From: JAJRRH01 sp047638815
GTDB taxonomy: Bacteria; Bacteroidota; Bacteroidia; Flavobacteriales_D; JABDKJ01
Direction of reading: 5' to 3'
Length of the DNA: 5,597 nucleotides
NCBI GenBank assembly: GCA_047638815.1
Contig: JBLIMR010000103.1
Location: forward strand, 1-5,597
The number at the start of each line of letters is the position of its first letter. Position 1 is the stretch's first letter. Of this stretch, positions 1 through 5,597 are shown one piece after another. The notes below the pieces were generated by a model, which was given only the letters and a program-made list of their open reading frames with translations, made no database searches and had not been told where the DNA came from. Made by a program: the position numbers and the translations under genes.

Positions 1-3000
1 TCTTCTTTCCAGTTCTCATCTCTTCCCGGAGTATAAGGCACTCCTGCTTGATCCAATTTGCTTTCCATCATCTCCACATCTTTAACCATGTTTTGAATAC
101 TCAATAGTACAGGAGCATACTCTTCACGCGCAGTTGCAATGCTATTGATAAAAGTTTTGCTCGGTTTAGAAGTTGAATTCCACATGCCCCAAACTACAAT
201 GCCGATTCTATCATTAATGCTCGGGTATGTTTGTATTTCATGTTTGCCGATATCCCAATCTCCATTTAGTACAATTTCTTGCACTTTGATTTTTTTCTCA
301 AGACTTTTTACATCGGTCATTAAACTCAAGTCTACATTTGGATAATTTTGAATGGCAGTCTTAGCGTATTTGAGACGTTTGCTCAATTCTCCTAGAAGCT
401 TTTCACTTCCACTAACAGATCGTCTTAGTTCTGCAACTTCCTTTTGAAAAGCCAACAACGCCTCTTTGTCCGTAGCAGGAAGTGTATGATTATTTAGCAT
501 TTCTATTGTGAAAGACTTCCTGATATCCAAGGATGAGATTACACCATCTTCACTTAAAAACATTTCCACAATATAATTTCCTGGGAGTGCAAGTTGACCA
601 ACATCTGGAGAACTATACCTTCCTAGTTTTGGCGTCTTAAGTTTAATTGGGCTTGTACTCGTGTATCTATGATTCCACATCACATGACCTAAACCAGCGC
701 TGGCTTTTGTTTTTATTTTCTGAACTTCATCACCATTCGAATCTTCAATGACAAAAAGTAAATAAGCCTCTTCTTCATCAGCCTCAGCTCTTATTTCATC
801 ATATGTTGGATAGATGTCATCCGTAGTTTTTTTCTCACGCTTTAATCGTGCTTTTTTCAAAGTTGTAAGAGAATCTTTAAAGAAATAATTTATACGCGAG
901 CCATAATCTGGGTTAGGGGAGGTGAAGTAAGATTCACCTTGCGAACTTTTTCCTCTTCCACCTAACGGTCGACTTGGAATAAACATATTCCCTTTTTTGA
1001 TGTCAAAAATGTGAGCCTTATTATTGAAGGTTTCTGTATTCGCAATTTCCCTCAAAGAAGAATAATCATCCAGAACATAAAAACTTCTTCCAAAAGTTCC
1101 TAAAACCAAATCATTTTCTCTATCCTGAATTTCCATGTCTCTTACAGCAATTGTAGGAAGTCCACCTTTTATTTGACTCCATTCTTTACCACCATCTAGT
1201 GTGACGAAAACACCATATTCCGTTCCACAGAATAGGATATTAGGGTTGACATGATCTTCCTCAATAGTATACACTGTTCCTTTTTTAGGTAGATTGCCAG
1301 TTATAGATTTCCATGTTTGTCCCTTGTCGTTACTTCTCAAAATATAAGGTTTATAATCTCCTTTTTTATGATTGTTGAATACCGCATACACCTTATTCGC
1401 ATCATGTTGAGAGCATTTCAATTGATTCACATAAGTCATGGCTGGAACACCTGGGAAAGAGGATTTTTCAGTCCAGTTCTTTCCACTATCGTTTGAGATC
1501 TGGATAAGACCATCGTCCGTACCGATGTATAACAAATCTTCTTGCATAGGAGATTCATCCAAGGCTACGATATTGCCAAAAATGGTTGTGGATTTACTCT
1601 TCATCACAGCATCGATACTCCATATCTGACCCATGATTTTCATCTTGTTTCTGTCAAGTTGTTGCGTGAGATCGGGGCTTATTGTTTGCCAACTCTCCCC
1701 GCGATCATCTGAGCGGAAAAGTTTGTTGGCAGCAAAATATAAACGTTTGTTATCATGCGGACTAATCAAAAGTGGTGCATCCCAATTCCAACGTAATCCA
1801 GGTTCACCTTTTTCTGCGATTGGTTTTATTCCAACACGTTCACCACTTTTCTTATCAAACCTTACTAACCAACCATACTGCGATTGAGAGTATACTATAT
1901 TTGGATCAGTAGGGTCTACTTGTGTTTCAAATCCATCACCTCCATTGGTGATATACCATTCATCATTTGGGATTCCATTTGCACTTAGATTAGCTGAAGG
2001 ACCACCTATTGAATTGTTGTCTTGCGTGCCTCCGTATATATTGTAAAAAGGATAGTCATTGTCCACCGAAACTTTGTAGAACTGCGTGATCGGTAGGTTG
2101 GCTTTATATTGCCATGTGTTTGCCGCATCCCATGTTTCATACACACCGCCATCGCAACCAATACGCCAGTGGTTACCATTGTCAGGATTGATCCACATGC
2201 AGTGATTGTCAACGTGCTTGCTCTTTTCGCCTGTTTTATTAAAAGTCTTCCCACCATCAACAGAATGATGAAGCCAAGTGTTCATCGAAAATATTTTCAT
2301 AGGATCTTTTGGGTCACATACTATTTCTTGATAGTAGTTTCCACTGCTTGTGTATTTACTTCTTTTATCCCAAGAAGCACCACCATTTGTTGTCAAGAAA
2401 AAGCCTCCTTTACCTTGCGAAGCTTCTACAATGGCATATAAATAATTTGGATCTGCGGGAGAGATTGCGAGGCCTATTCTGCCCATATCTACTTTTGGTA
2501 ATCCTGAATTTATCTTGTTCCAAGTCGCACCGCCATCTACAGTTTTATACATGCCAGAAGATGGACCACCACCGATATATGTGAATACATGTCTCATTCT
2601 CTGATGGGCAGCGGCATACATGATATTCGGATTTCTAGGATCCATAACCAAATCAGAAAATCCGGTGTATTTATCAACCATCAAAATGTTCTCCCAAGTT
2701 TTACCACCATCATTGCTTTCGTAGATGCCTCGGTCTCCACCATCATTCCAAAGTGGACCATAGGCAGCTACATATATTTTATCTGAATTGTCCGGGTGAA
2801 CAATCACTTTAGAAATATGTTCTGAATTTTCCAGTCCCATATTTTTCCATGTTGAACCTCTATCCAAAGATTTGTAAACCCCATCTCCAAAGGCAACACT
2901 TCTTTGATTGTTATTTTCTCCTGTGCCTACCCATATCACATTGTCATTGTTCGGATCTATCGTTACACACCCGGTAGAGTAGGAGCCTTCCCCATCAAAA

Positions 3001-3290
3001 ATGGGTTCGTAAGTTGTTCCTGCATTTACGGTTTTCCAAACACCACCAGAAGCTATGGCTAGATAATACTCTTCAGGTTTATCAGGGTTTACGGCAATGT
3101 CCGCGACTCTACCCGACATCAGAGCAGGTCCGACCGATCGGAAGGAAAGATCTGTGAAATAGGAGGACTTATATTTCAATTCCTCTGTGGAATCCTTTTT
3201 TTTCTTTTGGCTATTCGCATCATTGGTAAAACCAAAAAGTGCAACTAAAATTGAAATGAAAAGGTATTTTGAAAAAGTAGTTTTTGACAT
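1..3290 (-). CDS. Secreted sortilin/VPS10-like Asp-box (BNR) beta-propeller protein, C-terminus cut by window edge
   Basis: Starting at the ATG at 3288-3290, 1096 complete codons run open to the left edge. Residues 1-27 look like a Sec signal peptide: a basic start (MSKTTFSKY), a hydrophobic core (LFISILVALFGF) and a likely cut at ANS|Q, with no lipobox cysteine. Residues about 50-730 form the propeller region, with nine clear and two degenerate Asp boxes. It also carries family landmarks: RSVGPALMSGR near the start, GGTQDN at 420-425, a segment beginning RWNWDAPLLISPH, and GRSFYVLDD from 734. Residues 735-1096 include an Ig-like strand region around LPGNYIVE (about 902-909) and a helical stretch (941 to about 1005). 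The final PYTPGRDENWKE resembles the usual end of this family, so few codons should be missing. These proteins are often annotated as glycosyl hydrolase or VPS10 domain protein, but substrate and activity are generally unknown. I infer a periplasmic or extracellular binding or hydrolytic role. A type IX secretion tail cannot be judged from this window. Confidence 0.9.
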   Translation of the reverse strand, partial: MSKTTFSKYLFISILVALFGFTNDANSQKKKKDSTEELKYKSSYFTDLSFRSVGPALMSGRVADIAVNPDKPEEYYLAIASGGVWKTVNAGTTYEPIFDGEGSYSTGCVTIDPNNDNVIWVGTGENNNQRSVAFGDGVYKSLDRGSTWKNMGLENSEHISKVIVHPDNSDKIYVAAYGPLWNDGGDRGIYESNDGGKTWENILMVDKYTGFSDLVMDPRNPNIMYAAAHQRMRHVFTYIGGGPSSGMYKTVDGGATWNKINSGLPKVDMGRIGLAISPADPNYLYAIVEASQGKGGFFLTTNGGASWDKRSKYTSSGNYYQEIVCDPKDPMKIFSMNTWLHHSVDGGKTFNKTGEKSKHVDNHCMWINPDNGNHWRIGCDGGVYETWDAANTWQYKANLPITQFYKVSVDNDYPFYNIYGGTQDNNSIGGPSANLSANGIPNDEWYITNGGDGFETQVDPTDPNIVYSQSQYGWLVRFDKKSGERVGIKPIAEKGEPGLRWNWDAPLLISPHDNKRLYFAANKLFRSDDRGESWQTISPDLTQQLDRNKMKIMGQIWSIDAVMKSKSTTIFGNIVALDESPMQEDLLYIGTDDGLIQISNDSGKNWTEKSSFPGVPAMTYVNQLKCSQHDANKVYAVFNNHKKGDYKPYILRSNDKGQTWKSITGNLPKKGTVYTIEEDHVNPNILFCGTEYGVFVTLDGGKEWSQIKGGLPTIAVRDMEIQDRENDLVLGTFGRSFYVLDDYSSLREIANTETFNNKAHIFDIKKGNMFIPSRPLGGRGKSSQGESYFTSPNPDYGSRINYFFKDSLTTLKKARLKREKKTTDDIYPTYDEIRAEADEEEAYLLFVIEDSNGDEVQKIKTKASAGLGHVMWNHRYTSTSPIKLKTPKLGRYSSPDVGQLALPGNYIVEMFLSEDGVISSLDIRKSFTIEMLNNHTLPATDKEALLAFQKEVAELRRSVSGSEKLLGELSKRLKYAKTAIQNYPNVDLSLMTDVKSLEKKIKVQEIVLNGDWDIGKHEIQTYPSINDRIGIVVWGMWNSTSKPSKTFINSIATAREEYAPVLLSIQNMVKDVEMMESKLDQAGVPYTPGRDENWKE
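1179..3035 (-). repeat. Eleven Asp-box (BNR) repeats within the propeller protein
   Basis: The motif S/T-x-D/N-x-G-x-x-W recurs in the translated protein. The closing aromatic residues are Y94 (degenerate), W148, W199, W257, W307, F350, W393 (degenerate, WDAANTW), W534, W606, W660 and W704. Spacing is mostly 43-72 residues, as expected for one box per propeller blade. The 141-residue gap between 393 and 534 has no box; it holds the GGTQDN segment and probably blades without the motif. Asp boxes lie on beta-hairpins at the rim of the propeller and are structural, not catalytic. The two box clusters suggest two propellers or one large ten-bladed, sortilin-like propeller. Confidence 0.85.
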
Positions 3291-3353
3291 ATACTAAGGT
3301 GTATTAAATTGTTTGGTTTGATATTTTTAGTTTCCGAATTCGGTTGGTTTGTA

Positions 3354-3812
3354 CTATTTGGATTTTATGTTTTTGTCGTAGGTAGAAACCCAGTCTTCCA
3401 CGGACACTTTTTTAATTAGCTCTCCAATTAAATCAAATGGGATATCCTCCATTTTTTTAAATCGAACACATGATTTTCCCATGTCTAATTTGTACTTGCA
3501 ATGCTTTGCGTATTCAGCGACAAACCAAGCGTGTAATTCAGGCGTGGCGTATATTCCCATATGATATAGTGCGATGAAGTTTTTCTGAGAAGCAATATTT
3601 ACAAATGGCAATGGTAACTTGGTATCACAGTGATAACCATCAGGGTATATGCTGTGCGGCACATAATATGCGGGCATTTTGTACCCTATGCCTTCCTCAA
3701 ATCCTTTTGGTAAATTATCCAAAATTGTCGATCTTAATTTTTTGAAAACAGCTTTTCTTTCTTCAGGAATTTGATCGATGTAATGATCTACATCTTTAGA
3801 CGTGTATTGCAT
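3354..3812 (-). CDS. DUF1801 (YdhG-like) small cytosolic protein
   Basis: This 152-residue protein starts at the ATG at 3810-3812 and ends with TAG at 3354-3356. It has the DUF1801 layout: an N-terminal helix pair (VDHYIDQIPEERKAVFKKLR), then GYKMPAYYV at 43-51, then PLPFVNIASQKNFIALYHMG, where the family usually shows a buried strand pair ending in IGLY. A C-terminal GKSCVRFK at 112-119 precedes a short helix. There is no signal peptide or membrane segment. Length is close to what I expect for the family. The fold is frataxin-like and some members are labelled iron chaperone, but the function is not well established and I do not assign one. The three cysteines (62, 105, 115) do not form a recognisable metal motif. 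The gene is 63 nt upstream of the propeller gene on the same strand and may be co-transcribed with it. Confidence 0.85.
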   Translation of the reverse strand: MQYTSKDVDHYIDQIPEERKAVFKKLRSTILDNLPKGFEEGIGYKMPAYYVPHSIYPDGYHCDTKLPLPFVNIASQKNFIALYHMGIYATPELHAWFVAEYAKHCKYKLDMGKSCVRFKKMEDIPFDLIGELIKKVSVEDWVSTYDKNIKSK

Positions 3813-3834
3813 TATTCAATGTATTGTTGGAACG

Positions 3835-3865
3835 TAAATATAATGCTTCCATTTCGGTTAAAAAA
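3835..3865 (-). promoter_or_regulatory. Candidate promoter for the DUF1801 gene
   Basis: Read on the minus strand, TATATTTA (3835-3842) matches the Bacteroidota -7 consensus TAnnTTTG except for the last base. It ends 22 nt before the ATG. TTTTTTAACC lies further upstream (3856-3865), where the -33 element would be expected, although the usual TTG core is absent. The arrangement closely resembles the one upstream of the sulfurtransferase gene, which raises confidence a little. Confidence 0.35.
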
Positions 3866-3885
3866 TATTGAAGGAAAAATATTGA
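3861..3885. repeat. Two direct copies of an 11-bp AT-rich unit
   Basis: AAAAATATTGA occurs at 3861-3871 and again at 3875-3885, a 14-nt period, in the gap between the DUF1801 and sulfurtransferase genes. The units lie just upstream of, and partly inside, the candidate promoter of the DUF1801 gene. This could be a regulator binding site or chance in AT-rich DNA. The rest of this 100-nt gap holds only the perfect 10-bp palindrome CTGCTAGCAG (3894-3903), close behind the sulfurtransferase stop. Confidence 0.4.
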
Positions 3886-3912
3886 TGGATGGTCTGCTAG
3901 CAGCGTTATTAA

Positions 3913-4755
3913 CTAGTTTATTGGCAAACCGGAAGGCATCCCCCATTCAGACCATGAACCATCATAAACAGAGACATTCTTAAATCCACAATGTTCTGCA
4001 GCCAAGAATAAGATACTAGCTGTTATCCCCGAGCCACAGGAGAATGTAATCTCTTCTTTATCCTCTCCCAAAAGAACATTGATGATGGATCTTAGCTCCT
4101 CTTTTTCCTTGAATTTACCATCATTCAAGACTTCCTTGAAAGGTAAACTCATAGATCCAGGAATATGCCCAGATCGAAGGCTTGCCCTCGGCTCAGGACT
4201 AGTGCCTTCAAACCTCCCTTTGGATCGCGCATCCAGAATAGCACATGAATCATTATTTAGTGCGTTAAAAACTTCCTCTTTAGACTTTATTAAATCAATT
4301 TTGAGATTAGCCTGAAAATCACCTTTTTCAAAAAGCCCAAAGTCTAGTTTCGATATTTCCCCGTCACCCTTTTGCCAATGTGGAAAACCACCATCCAAAA
4401 TTGCAATATTATTATGCCCCATAGTTTTAAACATCCAATAGATTCTTGGACTGGAGTAGATTCCTTTGTTGTCATAAACAACAATAGCTGAGTCTTTATT
4501 AATACCCATCACTTGCGCAGCACTCGTGAAATGTTCAGCATTCGGTAGCATGTTAGGTATAGAAGAGGAGCTATCCGTAAAATCCTTTTTCCAAGATATA
4601 TATCTTGCGCCAATGATCCCTGTTTGTGGAATTTTAAAATCTTTCTCACCAACAGAGGCCATGCTAGCATCCAACACAATTAGATTATCAGCGTCAATGT
4701 TTTCTTGCAGAAATCTGACACTAACGACAGGTTGCTTTAGGATTAATTTTTTCAT
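3913..4755 (-). CDS. sseA: 3-mercaptopyruvate sulfurtransferase (two-domain rhodanese, SseA type)
   Basis: The 280-residue cytosolic enzyme transfers sulfur from 3-mercaptopyruvate to a thiophilic acceptor through a cysteine persulfide, in cysteine breakdown and sulfane sulfur supply. It has tandem rhodanese domains. The N-terminal non-catalytic domain (about 9-130) shows VLDAS, GIIGARYISW, IVVYDN and ILDGGFPHW. The catalytic domain (about 155-276) shows ILDARSKGRF, EPRASLRSGHIPG and the active loop CGSGIT at 240-245, with Cys240 as the expected nucleophile. CGSG[IV]T is the mercaptopyruvate type; thiosulfate sulfurtransferases usually carry CRxG. R181 and R190 fit the substrate-carboxylate arginines of SseA. 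Length matches the E. coli enzyme (about 281). The ATG at 4753-4755 is the first possible start, because an in-frame TAA lies 24 nt upstream with no start between. The stop is TAG at 3913-3915. Confidence 0.93.
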   Translation of the reverse strand: MKKLILKQPVVSVRFLQENIDADNLIVLDASMASVGEKDFKIPQTGIIGARYISWKKDFTDSSSSIPNMLPNAEHFTSAAQVMGINKDSAIVVYDNKGIYSSPRIYWMFKTMGHNNIAILDGGFPHWQKGDGEISKLDFGLFEKGDFQANLKIDLIKSKEEVFNALNNDSCAILDARSKGRFEGTSPEPRASLRSGHIPGSMSLPFKEVLNDGKFKEKEELRSIINVLLGEDKEEITFSCGSGITASILFLAAEHCGFKNVSVYDGSWSEWGMPSGLPIN

Positions 4756-4761
4756 GAAACG

Positions 4762-4789
4762 TAAAGATAATAGAGTTTGGGGTTAAAAA
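4762..4789 (-). promoter_or_regulatory. Candidate promoter for the sulfurtransferase gene
   Basis: On the minus strand, TATCTTTA (4762-4769) resembles the Bacteroidota -7 box TAnnTTTG, with A for the final G. TTTTTAACC (4781-4789) lies upstream at roughly -33 distance. The -7-like box ends only 6 nt before the ATG, so a transcript from it would start at or next to the start codon and have little or no leader. Confidence 0.4.
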
Positions 4790-4974
4790 TAATGTCAGGA
4801 TCAATGGATTGAAAAAGTGAGGTGGCGGGTTAAAGAAACGGGCCGGTGTTGGCGTGAATTTGAATAGAACAAGGTGCCCTCGAAAAGTCAAATATGAATA
4901 TGTGTAGTCTTTTGAAATTAAGCAGTATCACCGTAAAAGAGCGTGGAGAAGCATTTTTTTAACTAGATTTTTTG

Positions 4975-5003
4975 TTTCTTTTTTGATCTATGCAAAAAAG
5001 AAA
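4975..5003. repeat. Perfect 11-bp AT-rich inverted repeat, 7-nt loop
   Basis: TTTCTTTTTTG (4975-4985) is exactly complementary to CAAAAAAGAAA (4993-5003), separated by ATCTATG. The stem has only two G-C pairs and no following U-tract on either strand, and no gene converges on it, so it does not look like an intrinsic terminator. It lies 115 nt before the YkuK-like start. A regulator site, or chance pairing of T and A runs in AT-rich DNA, are both possible. Confidence 0.5.
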
Positions 5004-5117
5004 GGGCGTTCAATCAATGGCAAAGGTCAAAATCATATTAGCAGTAAAAAAAACAACATTGTTTATAAAAACCCTAAATCTCTGGACATGAGGACAAAAA
5101 ACACATAAATTTAAGGC

Positions 5118-5597
5118 ATGACCGAAGAAAAACAATTTGACTGGTCCTATTTCAGAATAATGGGAAGCAGTGAGCAAGTCAACCTAATAAGCCACGCCCA
5201 AAATTACCTAAAGAAAAACCCGGATTGCGAAGTGCATGTAGGATGTGATTCTCAAAACGTAAGAGGAATAACAATTTACGTCACTACAGTTGTTTTTAGA
5301 CATGAAGGGCAGGGAGCTCATGTCATTTACAAAAAAGAAAAACTAGACCGTATCAAAGACATGTGGTCTAAGCTTTGGGCGGAAACTGAAAGATCCGTTG
5401 ATCTAGCAAACCACTTGAGCAATGACTTGGGCATTAAAATTTCTCAAATAGATTTGGATTATAACACAGATCCCGCCTTTAAGTCGCATGGCGTTTATAC
5501 TGCTGCTACCGGATATGTGTCATCTCTTGGTTATGTTGTGAAAGCTAAGCCCAATCTGTTAATGGCAGTTTGGGCGGCCAATGCGCTTTGTGGGTAG
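5118..5597 (+). CDS. YkuK/DUF458-family RNase H-like protein
   Basis: This 159-residue cytosolic protein starts at the ATG at 5118 and ends with TAG at the final bases of the window. It matches the RNase H-like YkuK/DUF458 family. VHVGCDSQN (39-47) is the first RNase H strand, carrying D44. ITIYVTTVVFRHEGQGAHVIYKK (51-73) forms strands two and three. WAETERS (87-93) lies on the helix, with E89 or E91 as the acidic residue. IDLDYNTDPAFKSHG (111-125) is the fourth strand, with D112 or D114. GYVVKAKPN (138-146) precedes a final helix. By remembered alignment, the last acidic residue of the family (in a VAD segment) corresponds to N155 here, so metal-dependent nuclease activity is uncertain. No biochemical role is firmly established for this family, and the neighbours give no hint. 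Length is typical and the protein is complete. Confidence 0.82.
   Translation: MTEEKQFDWSYFRIMGSSEQVNLISHAQNYLKKNPDCEVHVGCDSQNVRGITIYVTTVVFRHEGQGAHVIYKKEKLDRIKDMWSKLWAETERSVDLANHLSNDLGIKISQIDLDYNTDPAFKSHGVYTAATGYVSSLGYVVKAKPNLLMAVWAANALCG

Larger units (their letters stand above)
4756..5117. other. Divergent intergenic spacer, 362 nt, no convincing gene
   Basis: The spacer lies between the leftward sulfurtransferase gene and the rightward YkuK-like gene. Its left end carries the candidate sulfurtransferase promoter. Next is a short GC-richer patch (4821-4856), then AT-rich DNA with many A and T runs and an 11-bp inverted repeat at 4975-5003. The longest ATG frame I followed on the plus strand is 33 codons (4990-5091), lysine-rich and unconvincing. 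TAAATTTA (5106-5113) sits 4 nt before the rightward ATG and could be a weak -7-type box, but no partner -33 element is visible. No tRNA, riboswitch or classic terminator was recognised. Confidence 0.7.

Noticed and set aside
139..2786. Several plus-strand ORFs of 60-110 codons and a minus-strand 84-codon ORF inside the propeller gene
   Set aside because: All overlap the continuous 1096-codon minus-strand frame, which has clear family motifs. Their translations show no recognisable domains, so they are out-of-frame shadows.
3334..3343. Palindrome CCGAATTCGG in the gap between the DUF1801 and propeller genes, considered as a terminator
   Set aside because: It is a 10-bp self-complementary site without a loop or a following U-run. 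It is more likely chance, and read-through into the propeller gene remains plausible.
3913..4755. Assignment of the rhodanese as a thiosulfate sulfurtransferase
   Set aside because: The active loop is CGSGIT, the mercaptopyruvate type, rather than the CRxG pattern of thiosulfate enzymes. The substrate still needs an assay to be certain.
3771..4786. Plus-strand ORFs opposite the DUF1801 and sulfurtransferase genes (3771-3983, 4079-4315, 4526-4786)
   Set aside because: They lie antisense to, or overlap the ends of, two well supported genes and have no family resemblance.
1..5597. A new multi-gene system, defence island or mobile element
   Set aside because: All four genes belong to common chromosomal families with no transposase, integrase, recombinase, terminal repeats or target duplications, and no functional coupling is apparent among them.

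Overview
The window reads as ordinary chromosomal DNA from a member of the Bacteroidota, probably Flavobacteriia or a near relative. The basis is AT-rich composition, start codons without clear Shine-Dalgarno sequences, and upstream elements resembling the Bacteroidota -7 box (TAnnTTTG). The protein families fit too, notably a large secreted Asp-box (BNR) propeller protein. This placement is inferred from style, not from a marker gene.

Layout. Positions 1-3290 (minus strand) hold nearly all of a sortilin/VPS10-like, GH74-like Asp-box beta-propeller protein with a Sec signal peptide. It reads open through the left edge and probably lacks only a few C-terminal codons. Upstream of it on the same strand, after a 63-nt gap, is a DUF1801 (YdhG-like) protein at 3354-3812. 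After a further 100-nt gap comes a two-domain rhodanese of the 3-mercaptopyruvate sulfurtransferase (SseA) type at 3913-4755. A 362-nt spacer (4756-5117) separates this leftward group from a rightward gene at 5118-5597. That gene encodes a YkuK/DUF458-type RNase H-fold protein, and its stop codon is the last three bases of the window.

The three leftward genes do not form an obvious pathway. The sulfurtransferase acts in cytosolic sulfur metabolism, DUF1801 is a small cytosolic protein of unclear role, and the propeller protein is exported. The sulfurtransferase and DUF1801 genes each have a similar promoter-like arrangement upstream, so they may be separate transcription units with similar control. 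The propeller gene has no convincing promoter of its own in its short leader and may be read through from the DUF1801 gene.

I see no mobile element, CRISPR array, tRNA, rRNA, toxin-antitoxin pair or defence system. The less explained parts are the divergent spacer, with an 11-bp AT-rich inverted repeat, and the possibly leaderless start of the sulfurtransferase. A possible loss of the last acidic residue in the RNase H-like protein also deserves a check.
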